Shown piece after piece: positions 1-8,274 of a stretch of DNA of 64,000 bases. Numbering within the stretch: position 1 is the first letter of the stretch; each line of letters opens with the position of its first letter. The DNA lies in assembly GCF_044987625.1 (NCBI RefSeq), contig NZ_JBJDSB010000001.1, positions 868,001 through 932,000 of the forward strand, in the 5' to 3' direction. Source of the DNA: Desulfobaculum sp044987625. GTDB taxonomy: Bacteria > Desulfobacterota > Desulfovibrionia > Desulfovibrionales > Desulfovibrionaceae. The notes beneath the pieces are model-generated. The model saw only the letters and a list, made by a program, of their open reading frames with translations, was not told the origin of the DNA and searched no databases. Both the position numbers and the translations under genes were made by a program.

Positions 1-1211
1 GATTCCGGACGCAGACGGGCGCCGTTGCAGGCAGGGCAAGGGCGACTCTGGCGGAAGCGGGACAGCTCGTCGCGCCAAATGTGCCCGAACTGCATGCCTG
101 TTTCCATATGCGTCAGCACGCCGGGCCAGTCGGTCTCCGGCGCGCCGTGGAACAGCGCGTCCATGGCCTCCTGCGAAAATTCGGCCAGCGGCGTATCCAG
201 CGTAAAGCCATAGGCCTTGCCCAGCGTTTTCAGTGCGTCGCTATAGCGGGAGAACACACGGGGGTTCTTCCATGGAATAACCGCCCCTGTGGAGAGGGAC
301 AGGCCCTTGTTCGGGGCCAAAAGGTTCGGCTCAAAGTAGTCCACACTGCCAATGCCGGAACACTTGGGGCACGCGCCCTGCGGGCTGTTGAAGGAGAACA
401 GTTGTGGCGACAGCGGCGGCAGACTGATGCGGCACTCCGGGCACACGGCCTCGGAGGAATACAGCACGTCCTCGCCATCACGCTCGCCGCCGACAATGCC
501 CACGGTCAGCCGTCCCTCGCCGTACTTGAGGGCCAGTTCCACGGAGTCCGCCAAACGCTTGCGCATGTCCGGCTTGGCCACAAGGCGGTCCACCACCAGT
601 TCGATGGTGTGCTTTTTCTTCTTGTCCAGCTCGGGCATGGGGTCGAGGCCGGTCACCTCGCCGTTGACGCGCACGCGCACAAAGCCCTCGCTGCGCAGTT
701 TTTTGAACAGGTCCTGATGCGTGCCCTTTTTCTGCTCGGCAAGGGGGGCCAGGAGGAGGAACTTCGTCCGCTCCGGCAGGCCCGCGATGTTCTCCACGAT
801 TTCGTCCGTGGTCTGGGCCTGAATGGGCCGCCCGCACTTGGGGCAGTACATGGTGCCAAGGCGCGCAAAGAACACACGCAAAAAGTCATACACCTCGGTC
901 ACCGTGCCCACGGTGGAGCGCGGATTGCGCGAGGTGGTCTGCTGTTCCAGCGAAATGGCGGGGGTCAGCCCCTCAATCTTGTCCACGTCGGGTTTGTCCA
1001 TCTGCGGCAGAAACTGCCGCGCGTAGGCGGACAGGGACTCCACATACCGCCGCTGCCCTTCGGCATAGACAATGTCAAAGGACAGGGTGGACTTGCCCGA
1101 ACCACTGGGGCCGCACACCACCACAAGTTCGTTGCGCGGAATATCCAGCGTCAGGTCCTTGAGGTTATGTTGGCGTGCGCCTTCTATATGTACGCAGTTG
1201 TTGTTCTGCAT
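1..1211 (-). CDS. uvrA: UvrA excinuclease ABC subunit A (5' part, cut by window edge)
   Basis: N-terminal about 403 residues of UvrA, the damage-recognition ATPase of nucleotide excision repair. Visible are a Walker A loop GPSGSGKST at residues 34-42, the UvrA stretch YAEGQRRYVESLSAYARQF just after it, and paired CxxC zinc-binding cysteines (for example CPKCGRP and CPECRIS). The start ATG is preceded by AAGGTG about 7 nt upstream. The second ATPase half lies beyond position 1, so completeness cannot be judged. Assignment is certain by family motifs. Confidence 0.96.
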   Translation of the reverse strand, partial: MQNNNCVHIEGARQHNLKDLTLDIPRNELVVVCGPSGSGKSTLSFDIVYAEGQRRYVESLSAYARQFLPQMDKPDVDKIEGLTPAISLEQQTTSRNPRSTVGTVTEVYDFLRVFFARLGTMYCPKCGRPIQAQTTDEIVENIAGLPERTKFLLLAPLAEQKKGTHQDLFKKLRSEGFVRVRVNGEVTGLDPMPELDKKKKHTIELVVDRLVAKPDMRKRLADSVELALKYGEGRLTVGIVGGERDGEDVLYSSEAVCPECRISLPPLSPQLFSFNSPQGACPKCSGIGSVDYFEPNLLAPNKGLSLSTGAVIPWKNPRVFSRYSDALKTLGKAYGFTLDTPLAEFSQEAMDALFHGAPETDWPGVLTHMETGMQFGHIWRDELSRFRQSRPCPACNGARLRPE

Positions 1212-1411
1212 CAAACACCTTGCTTTCTTCCCGGTGTAGTGAATTCTCCGCACCAAAGCGGCTGGCCGAGGCCTCAGCCCGAAACCGAGAGTCTAACCAT
1301 CATGGCGCGTATGGCAAGTGGAACAGTGGGAAACAGCGCAGCCACCGGATATTGCAGGAGAAGCCCCCTCTGCGGCCCCGCCGGAGCGCGCTTCGCCCAG
1401 CCAGCGCCCAT

Positions 1412-1448
1412 AAAAAACGCGGAGCAGCCAAAGCCGCCCCGCGCGTTT
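1412..1448 (-). terminator. Rho-independent terminator of the MATE gene
   Basis: Read on the minus strand, a GC-rich imperfect hairpin (AAACGCG ... CGCGTTT arms with a GGGGCGGC/GCTGCTCC inner stem) ends in six T. It lies 25-60 nt past the stop of the MATE gene. Confidence 0.65.
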
Positions 1449-1471
1449 CTACAACCTCTTTAAGCGCCCGC

Positions 1472-2845
1472 CTAGCGGATAACGCTCATACTGCGCCATT
1501 GCCCCTGACGGAAGCGCCGCCACGAGAAGAACATCAGCGTGCCGATATGCGCCAGCATCGCGCCCCACGCGGCGTACAGCCCCAGATGGAACACCTCCAG
1601 GATGAGATACGTGCCAAGGGCCATGATGAACACCGACGACAGCGACATCACCTTCAGGGTGTAGCGGATGTCGCCCGCGCCCTTGAGCGCGCCAAAGTAC
1701 GAGAACACCACCGCGTCAAACAGCGTGTACACCGCCACGATAACGAGCAAAATGCGCCCGGCCTCACGCACGGGGGCGTACTGTTCGGGCGTAAAGCTGG
1801 TTGGGCGGAACATGGCGGACAAGGCGTCCGGGAACAGCAGGTAGATGGACATCATCACCAGCGCCCAGCCAACGTTCAGGTGCAGGACGCTGCGCGTGGC
1901 CTCGGCGGCGTCGTCAGGCCGCCCTGCGCCAATGGCCTGCCCCACCAGCGTCTGCGCGGCAATGTGCAGGCCCACCATGGGCATAAAGCTAAAGTGGTTC
2001 ACACTCAGGACCATATTCGTCGCCGCCAGTTGCACGTTGCCAAGGCGGCCCACCAGCAGGATGAAAAAGGCGAACGCGAACACGTCAAAGAAGAACTCAC
2101 AGCCGCTTGGCAGGCCATAGACCAACAGGCGCTTGAACTTGGCCGGATTCCAATGCCAGCCGGAGAGCACGCCGTACTGCTCCTCGTTGCGGCGGCGGAA
2201 CACCATCAGCGCAAAGATGACCGCCGTCAGCGCCCACGCCACGCCCGTGGCAATGCCCGCGCCGCGGATGCCCAGCTCCGGGAACGGGCCAACGCCGTTG
2301 ATGAGCATATAGTCCAGCGGTATGTTCACCGCCGCACCAATCATATTCACAACCATCACCGGGCGGGTCAGGCCGCGTCCGGTGTAGAACTCGCCAAGGG
2401 TGACGGTGAGGATATTGAATCCCGAGGCGTAGCACAGGATGCGGTAGTACTCGACCTCCAGCACCTGCACGGCCGGGTCGTGCCCGCCAAAGGCGAATAT
2501 CGCCTCCGCTGGCAGGGCCAAGAGCACCATGCACACCGCCGCCAAAAGGCTGAACCACACGCCCTGCCACAGCGCCGGGCCAACCTGATGCGGCTGGCGC
2601 GCGCCGGTGTACTGCGCAATGAACACGTTCACATAGGTGGCAAGCCCGGAAAAGAACGCGATGAACTGAAAATTCATGGTGCTTGCGGTCATCGACGCCG
2701 CAAGGGCCTCAAGGGAATAGTGCCCGAGGAACACGCGGTCCGTGAACATGGTAATGGTGGCCGAAGCCATGCTCGCGACCAGCGGCATACCAACGCGAAG
2801 CACGTCGCGGTAGCCGTTGGGCGCACTCCACCGATCGATAGACAT
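1472..2845 (-). CDS. MATE family efflux transporter
   Basis: A 457-residue polytopic inner-membrane protein of the multidrug and toxic compound extrusion family, which exports cationic compounds by Na+ or H+ antiport. It shows twelve hydrophobic segments and the usual family length. I chose the ATG at 2845 because GGAG sits about 7 nt upstream; a longer frame exists upstream without a comparable ribosome site. It begins MSIDRWSAPNGYRD and enters the first MATE repeat (PLVASMASATITMFTDRVFL). It is divergent from the sensor kinase gene and probably its own transcription unit. Substrate cannot be told from sequence. Confidence 0.9.
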   Translation of the reverse strand: MSIDRWSAPNGYRDVLRVGMPLVASMASATITMFTDRVFLGHYSLEALAASMTASTMNFQFIAFFSGLATYVNVFIAQYTGARQPHQVGPALWQGVWFSLLAAVCMVLLALPAEAIFAFGGHDPAVQVLEVEYYRILCYASGFNILTVTLGEFYTGRGLTRPVMVVNMIGAAVNIPLDYMLINGVGPFPELGIRGAGIATGVAWALTAVIFALMVFRRRNEEQYGVLSGWHWNPAKFKRLLVYGLPSGCEFFFDVFAFAFFILLVGRLGNVQLAATNMVLSVNHFSFMPMVGLHIAAQTLVGQAIGAGRPDDAAEATRSVLHLNVGWALVMMSIYLLFPDALSAMFRPTSFTPEQYAPVREAGRILLVIVAVYTLFDAVVFSYFGALKGAGDIRYTLKVMSLSSVFIMALGTYLILEVFHLGLYAAWGAMLAHIGTLMFFSWRRFRQGQWRSMSVIR

Positions 2846-3140
2846 TTGTATCTCCATTTTCCGGTCTAGCGGGCAAGCCACTCTTGCCCGCACTGCCGGC
2901 AGAGTCCCCCTAGGCCGCCTCAAATAAATAGTCAACTCCCGGACCAGCCCTGCGGCATGCCCCCCCTTGTCAACACCGCGCCTTCGCTGTAGAGGTCGCC
3001 TGTCGGACACCTTTGTGCCCTCCGGGAGCGCCCCGGGGTGCGCGCCCTTCAGCCCCTTCCCCTCTCTCGCCACGCTGTTCGCCCGGCTGCGCACCACTTT
3101 TCATGACGACAACCGGCCCTTTGGCCACCCGATACACACC

Positions 3141-4919
3141 ATGCGCATACGCAACATTATGTATTTTCCCGTAAAGGTCACGGCCTTTATCTGCCTGACG
3201 GCGCTTGTTTTTTCCGCCCTTGTTCCCCCGCCCGCACAGGCCGGGGAAACGCCACAGTCCATCGTGGTTGGCGGCGACCTGCACTACCCGCCCTATGAAT
3301 TCCTCAACGACTCCGGCGACCCCGCGGGCTTTAACGTGGACCTCACCCGCGCCCTCGCCAAGGTCACGGGCCTGAACATCACCATCCGCCTCGGGCTGTG
3401 GAAGAACATGCGCGAAGCCCTTGCCGAAGGCGACATCGACGTTCTGCAGGGCATCTCGCACTCCTCCGCGCGCGAGAGCACGCTGTCGTTCTCCGAGCCG
3501 TACACCACGGTGGAGTACTCCATTTTCGCGCGGGACGACTCGCCCGTTGCCACCTCGTTGGACGATATGGAGGACGCCGAAGTCATCGTGGAAGAAGGCG
3601 GCGCCATGTACGACACCCTCACCCAAAACTATCCGCGCATCCGCATCATCCCCGCCTACAACCACGAAAACGCCCTGCGAAAGCTGGCGGCCGGGCACGG
3701 GGACTTTGCCCTCGTCTCCCAAACGGCGGGGCGCTACATGGTGCATAGCAACGATCTGGACAATATCTTCCCCATCGGCACGCCCTTTTCCCTGCAGCAC
3801 TACTGCTACGCCACGCGCCCGGACAAGGCGCACCTGCTGGCAACCATCAACGCCGGGCTGGCAACCCTCAAAAAGGACGGCACCTACCGCGAGCTGTGCA
3901 ACAAATGGCTTTCCGTCCCCAGCCCGGACGCGCTGTCGTGGCGCACGGTGATGTGCTACGGCGCGTGGATTTTGGGGCCGCTGCTGCTCATCCTTATGGG
4001 GAGCCTGCTCTGGACGCATATGCTCCGCCACAAGGTGGAGGAGCGCACCAACGAACTGCGCGAGGAAGCCCGCAAAAACCTTGAGGCCAAGCGCGAGCTG
4101 GAGCGCAAGCAAAAAGTCATCATCCACTCGGACCGCATGGCCACCCTTGGCGTTATGGCCTCGGGCGTGGCGCACGAAATCAACAACCCCAACGGCATGA
4201 TGCTCATGAACCTGCCCGTCCTTGCCGACACCTACGAGGACGCCGCCGAGGTGCTGGACCACTACTACGACGAGCACGGCGACTTTCTCATGGGCGGCCT
4301 GCCCTACTCCCGCATGCGCGACGAAGTGCCGCAAATGATCAGTGATATGCTCGACGGCGCAAACCGCATCAAAAACATTGTGCGTGACCTTAAGGACTAC
4401 TCCCGCAAGGGCGAGCGGTACGAGATGGAGCCGCTGGACTTCAACCATCTGGTCAAGGCGTCCCTGCGGCTGGTGCGCAATGCCATGAAAAAGTCGTCCA
4501 ACGCCGTCACCGTGAGCCTTGCGCCGGACCTGCCCACCATTACCGGCAGTTCGCGGCGCATTCAGCAAGTCATCATCAACCTTGTGCTCAACGCCTGTCA
4601 GGCGCTGCCCGGCAAGGACCACGGCATCACCATCACCACCGGATACGACTCCACCGCCAACGCCGTCATCCTGCGCGTGCAGGACGAGGGCGTCGGCATC
4701 CCGCAGGAGCATCTGGACAACATCACCGATCCCTTCTTCACCACCAAGCGCGAGTCCGGCGGCACAGGCCTTGGCCTGTCCGTCTCCGCAGGCATCGTTA
4801 AGGAGCACTTCGGCGCGCTGGACTTTGAGTCCACGCCCGGTCAGGGCACCACGGTCACCCTCTCCATCCCCGCCGCAGCGGAAAACGAAGCCCAACTCGC
4901 AAGGAGATACACCTCATGA
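3141..4919 (+). CDS. Sensor histidine kinase with periplasmic SBP_bac_3 domain
   Basis: 592 residues. A signal/TM segment at about 12-33 is followed by a periplasmic solute-binding family 3 domain (about 40-262), a second TM (about 270-293), a short coiled linker and a histidine kinase core. The H-box is GVAHEINNPNG with phospho-acceptor H345. N and G boxes (INLVLNACQAL, DEGVGIP, GGTGLGLSVS) are intact. In the sensor domain R111 (SSARESTLSFSEPY) aligns with the ligand-carboxylate-binding Arg of the family. The acidic residue that usually holds an alpha-amino group is not obvious (ALVSQTAG at 190-197). The stop overlaps the next start (ATGA), so kinase and regulator are translationally coupled. 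Role by context: sensing an extracellular carboxylate or amino acid to control the aspartate/fumarate genes downstream. Confidence 0.92.
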   Translation: MRIRNIMYFPVKVTAFICLTALVFSALVPPPAQAGETPQSIVVGGDLHYPPYEFLNDSGDPAGFNVDLTRALAKVTGLNITIRLGLWKNMREALAEGDIDVLQGISHSSARESTLSFSEPYTTVEYSIFARDDSPVATSLDDMEDAEVIVEEGGAMYDTLTQNYPRIRIIPAYNHENALRKLAAGHGDFALVSQTAGRYMVHSNDLDNIFPIGTPFSLQHYCYATRPDKAHLLATINAGLATLKKDGTYRELCNKWLSVPSPDALSWRTVMCYGAWILGPLLLILMGSLLWTHMLRHKVEERTNELREEARKNLEAKRELERKQKVIIHSDRMATLGVMASGVAHEINNPNGMMLMNLPVLADTYEDAAEVLDHYYDEHGDFLMGGLPYSRMRDEVPQMISDMLDGANRIKNIVRDLKDYSRKGERYEMEPLDFNHLVKASLRLVRNAMKKSSNAVTVSLAPDLPTITGSSRRIQQVIINLVLNACQALPGKDHGITITTGYDSTANAVILRVQDEGVGIPQEHLDNITDPFFTTKRESGGTGLGLSVSAGIVKEHFGALDFESTPGQGTTVTLSIPAAAENEAQLARRYTS

Positions 4920-6340
4920 TTCCCGCCACGGAAACCATCTATCCGTCCTTCAAGGTTCTGCTCGTGGACGACGAACCCGCGTGGCTCAGGAGCCTCAGCC
5001 TCACCCTTGAGCGCACGGCGGGCATCAACAACGTCCTCGCCTGCGACGACAGCACGCAGGTGATGGACATCCTCTCGCGCGAGCAGGTGGGCCTTGTACT
5101 CCTCGACCTCACCATGCCCGGCATCAGTGGCGAGCAGCTCCTGGACGCCATTACCGAGCAGTACCCGCACATTCAGGTCATCATCATCAGCGGCATGAAC
5201 CAGCTTGAAACCGCCGTGCGCTGCATCAAGCAAGGGGCCTTTGACTACTTCGTCAAAACCGACGCGCAGGAGCACATGACCAAGGGCGTGCTGCGCGCCA
5301 TCCGCACGCAGGAGCTCTACACCGTCAACAGCGGCATGCGAAAACGCATCCTCACCGGCGAGCTGCAAAACCCCGAGGCCTTTGCGCACATCGTTACCGT
5401 GTCGCCCTGCATGCTGGCCGTGTTCAAGTACATTGAATCCGTAGCCCCCAGCACCCAGCCCGTGTTGGTGACGGGCGAATCCGGCTCGGGCAAGGAGCTG
5501 GTGGCACAGGCCATCCACACCCTGAGCGAGCGCAAAGGCCCGCTGGTGAGCGTGAATGTCGCAGGGCTGGACGACACCAGCTTTGCGGATACGCTCTTTG
5601 GGCACACCCGCGGCGCCTTTACCGGCGCGGGGACAACCCGACCGGGCATGATTGAGCAGGCGCGCGGCGGCAGCCTCTTCCTTGACGAAATCGGCGACCT
5701 GAGCCTGCAGTCGCAGGTAAAGCTGCTGCGCGTGTTGCAGGAAAACGAGTTCTACCCCCTTGGCAGCGACAGGCCCAAGCTCATGCAGGCCCGCGTCATC
5801 GTGGCCACGCATCAGGACCTGCAACAGAAGGTGCAGGACGGCACCTTCCGCAAGGACCTCTACTACCGCCTGTGCACCCACCACGTGGACGTGCCGCCCC
5901 TGCGCAAGCGCCCCAAGGACATCCCCGCCCTGCTGGACCGTTTTCTGGAGGAGGCCGCCGAGGAATTCGGCAAGAAAAAGCCCGCCATCCCCAAGGAACT
6001 GCCCCTGCATCTGGCCAACTATTCCTTCCCCGGCAATATCCGCGAGCTGCGCGGCATGGTGTACGACGCCGTCAGCACCCACAAGGCCAAGGTACTGTCC
6101 ATGCACAGCTTTCTGAGGGCCATGGAGCGGGAAAATACCCCCGCGCCGGATGCGCAGACCGTGGCGGGTTCCTCGCGCCCCTTTGCGGCGCTGGAGCATC
6201 TGCCCACCATCACGGAGTGCACCGCCATGCTCATAGAGGAAGCGGTGGAACGCGCCGATGGCAACCAGACGCTGGCCGCGCGCATGCTTGGCATCTCCCA
6301 GCCCGCGCTGAGTAAGCGCCTCAAGCAGCTCCGCTCCTAG
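4916..6340 (+). CDS. Sigma-54-dependent response regulator (NtrC/DctD type)
   Basis: 474 residues: receiver domain (about 11-125; acidic pair D18/D19, phospho-acceptor D64 in VLLDLTMPG), AAA+ sigma-54 activation domain (about 145-375; Walker A GESGSGKE, the sigma-54 contact loop GAFTGA, Walker B FLDEIGD) and a C-terminal Fis-type helix-turn-helix (about 420-474, ending MLGISQPALSKRLKQL). The receiver partner is the kinase whose stop codon it overlaps. A palindrome and a -24/-12 promoter lie just downstream in front of aspA, so the likely targets are the aspA-dcu-frdCAB-gltP genes. The gene ends at a strong terminator. Confidence 0.95.
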   Translation: MIPATETIYPSFKVLLVDDEPAWLRSLSLTLERTAGINNVLACDDSTQVMDILSREQVGLVLLDLTMPGISGEQLLDAITEQYPHIQVIIISGMNQLETAVRCIKQGAFDYFVKTDAQEHMTKGVLRAIRTQELYTVNSGMRKRILTGELQNPEAFAHIVTVSPCMLAVFKYIESVAPSTQPVLVTGESGSGKELVAQAIHTLSERKGPLVSVNVAGLDDTSFADTLFGHTRGAFTGAGTTRPGMIEQARGGSLFLDEIGDLSLQSQVKLLRVLQENEFYPLGSDRPKLMQARVIVATHQDLQQKVQDGTFRKDLYYRLCTHHVDVPPLRKRPKDIPALLDRFLEEAAEEFGKKKPAIPKELPLHLANYSFPGNIRELRGMVYDAVSTHKAKVLSMHSFLRAMERENTPAPDAQTVAGSSRPFAALEHLPTITECTAMLIEEAVERADGNQTLAARMLGISQPALSKRLKQLRS

Positions 6341-6364
6341 CGGCCGCCCCCCCCTCCACACGCC

Positions 6365-6402
6365 AAACGGCCCGGAGCGCTCTGCGCTCCGGGCCGTTTT
6401 TT
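6365..6402 (+). terminator. Rho-independent terminator after the response regulator
   Basis: Perfect stem (AACGGCCCGGAGCG / CGCTCCGGGCCGTT) followed by a T6 run, 25 nt past the stop codon. It separates the two-component pair from the aspA transcription unit. Confidence 0.9.
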
Positions 6403-6461
6403 CTGCTACGCCAAGCCCCCGGCAACATGTGACAATTCCTAGCATAGAAAGGGGAATAACT

Positions 6462-6480
6462 TTGGTTATGCCATAACCAA
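6462..6480 (+). promoter_or_regulatory. Perfect palindrome, candidate enhancer (UAS) for the sigma-54 regulator
   Basis: TTGGTTATG-C-CATAACCAA is a perfect 9-1-9 inverted repeat in an otherwise gene-free interval. The half-site GCCATAAC recurs at 6543-6550, about seven helical turns away. The palindrome centre is about 170 bp upstream of the -24 element at 6641, the usual distance for an NtrC-type enhancer. Binding by the adjacent regulator is inference. Confidence 0.65.
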
Positions 6481-6640
6481 GGGCATATACCCCCGCGCAC
6501 GCCGCGCCCTGCCTTGGGCCAGTCCAGCACGCCCCAGCCCGCGCCATAACTTTTTGCATGGGGCTTCGGGCCGGTCGGCCGCCTCCCGATCCGCTTAAAT
6601 TCTCCTGCTATTTCAGAGGAGTAAAGCAATTTACACCTTT

Positions 6641-6656
6641 TGGCACCGTATTTGTT
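6641..6656 (+). promoter_or_regulatory. Sigma-54 (-24/-12) promoter of aspA
   Basis: TGGCAC-N5-TTGTT matches the RpoN consensus TGGCAC-N5-TTGCW with one mismatch at the -12 GC (GT here). The GG to GT spacing is exact. Transcription would start near 6666, leaving a leader of about 74 nt before aspA. Confidence 0.7.
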
Positions 6657-6739
6657 CTTAAAAGAGCAAGCGGATGCGAAGGCCGATACGTCCCGCCCGC
6701 TGCACATTTTTTCAGCATACAAAACATGAGGTTGTACAC

Positions 6740-8143
6740 ATGAAGTCCCGCATTGAGCATGATTTTCTCGGTGAAAAGGAAATCCCCGCGAACACCTATT
6801 ATGGCGTCCAGACCCTGCGCGCCGTGGAGAACTTCTTCATCACCGGCCGCCACATCGGCGACGTGCCCGAACTTATCGAAGGGCTGGCCTATGTGAAGAA
6901 GGCCGCGGCCAAGGCCAATATGGAGCTGGGCGTCATCCCCGCGGACGTGGGCAAGGCCATCTGCGCCGCATGTGACGAAATCATCGGCGGCAAGCTGCGC
7001 GACCAGTTCCCCGTGGACACCATTCAGGGCGGCGCAGGCACCTCCACCAACATGAACGCCAACGAAGTCATCGCCAACCGCGCGCTGGAGCTGATGGGCT
7101 ACAAGAAGGGCGAATACGAGCACTGCCACCCCAACAACCACGTCAACTGCTCCCAGTCCACCAACGACGCCTACCCCACGGCGTTCCGCCTTGCGCTGTA
7201 CAACAAGCTGTCCACGCTGATGGAGGCCATGGCCTACCTGCAGAAGGGCTTTGCCGACAAGGGCGCGGAGTTCTCCGACGTGCTCAAGATGGGCCGCACC
7301 CAGCTCCAGGACGCCGTGCCCATGACCCTTGGACAGGAATTCTCCGCCTACGCCACCACCCTTGGCGAGGACATCTCCCGCGTGCGAGAGGCCCGCGAAC
7401 TGCTGAAGGAGATCAACCTCGGCGCCACGGCCATCGGCACCGGCATCAACGCCCCCGAGGACTACGCCCGCCTTGCCACCGACGCCCTTGCCAATATGAC
7501 GGGCATTGAGTTCGAGACCTCGGCCAACCTTGTGGAAGCCACGTGGGACACCGGCGCATACGTGCAGATTTCCGGCGTGCTCAAGCGCGTTGCCGTCAAG
7601 CTCTCCAAGATTTGCAGTGACCTGCGCCTGCTCTCCTCCGGTCCGCGCACTGGCCTCAATGAAATCAACCTGCCCAAGATGCAGCCCGGTTCCTCCATCA
7701 TGCCCGGCAAGGTGAACCCGGTTATCCCCGAGGTGGTCAACCAGATTGCCTACGACGTCATCGGCAAGGACGTTACCGTGACCATGGCCGCCGAAAACGG
7801 CCAGTTGGAGCTGAACGTCATGGAGCCGGTCATCGCCAACGCCTTGTTCCAGGCCGTGGATATGCTCCGCCGTGGCTGCCGCATTCTGCAGGACCGCTGC
7901 GTCAGCGGCATTACCGCCAACCGCGAGCGCTGCCGCGAAATGGTGGAGCAGAGCATTGGCATCGTCACGCCGCTGAACCCCATCATCGGCTACGAAAAGT
8001 CCGCCGCCATCGCCAAGGAAGCCCTCGAAACCGGCAAGTCCGTCTACGACCTTGTTCTGGAGCACAAGGTGCTCACCAAGGAGAAGCTGGACGAGATTCT
8101 CTCCCCCGAGAACATGATGCACCCCCGATTCATCAGAAATTAG
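6740..8143 (+). CDS. aspA: Aspartate ammonia-lyase (aspartase)
   Basis: 467 residues; cytoplasmic homotetrameric enzyme that deaminates L-aspartate to fumarate and ammonia. It carries the fumarase/aspartase signature GSSIMPGKVNP, which holds the catalytic serine. Several blocks match E. coli AspA much better than class II fumarase, for example KMGRTQLQDAVPMTLGQEF, NLGATAIGTGIN and NGITAN-like GITANRE. The start ATG is preceded by GAGG about 9 nt upstream. It is first in a sigma-54-type unit with a Dcu carrier, fumarate reductase and an acidic amino acid importer, so its product fumarate most likely serves as a terminal electron acceptor. Confidence 0.95.
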   Translation: MKSRIEHDFLGEKEIPANTYYGVQTLRAVENFFITGRHIGDVPELIEGLAYVKKAAAKANMELGVIPADVGKAICAACDEIIGGKLRDQFPVDTIQGGAGTSTNMNANEVIANRALELMGYKKGEYEHCHPNNHVNCSQSTNDAYPTAFRLALYNKLSTLMEAMAYLQKGFADKGAEFSDVLKMGRTQLQDAVPMTLGQEFSAYATTLGEDISRVREARELLKEINLGATAIGTGINAPEDYARLATDALANMTGIEFETSANLVEATWDTGAYVQISGVLKRVAVKLSKICSDLRLLSSGPRTGLNEINLPKMQPGSSIMPGKVNPVIPEVVNQIAYDVIGKDVTVTMAAENGQLELNVMEPVIANALFQAVDMLRRGCRILQDRCVSGITANRERCREMVEQSIGIVTPLNPIIGYEKSAAIAKEALETGKSVYDLVLEHKVLTKEKLDEILSPENMMHPRFIRN

Positions 8144-8188
8144 CCTCCCTCGGACCACGGGGCTGACCGAGCATCAGCCCGCAGCAGG

Positions 8189-8218
8189 GGACGGACAGAC
8201 TTGGCGAGAGGTCCGTCC
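8189..8218 (+). other. Intergenic hairpin between aspA and dcu
   Basis: GGACGGAC pairs with GTCCGTCC, preceded by a smaller GGGCTGA/TCAGCCC stem at 8160-8180. There is no T-run, so it is more likely an mRNA stabiliser or processing point than a terminator. Confidence 0.45.
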
Positions 8219-8274
8219 GCCCCGCGTCGCCACCCGAGAGGCTTCACCACCACACCACCCAAGGGAGTTAAGGT

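Noticed and set aside
2970..4895. Long open frame antisense to the sensor kinase, and similar long antisense frames opposite valS, cobA-hemD, aspA and others
   Set aside because: They mirror the codon bias of the real genes, encode His/Gly/Val-rich sequence without motifs and lack ribosome sites.
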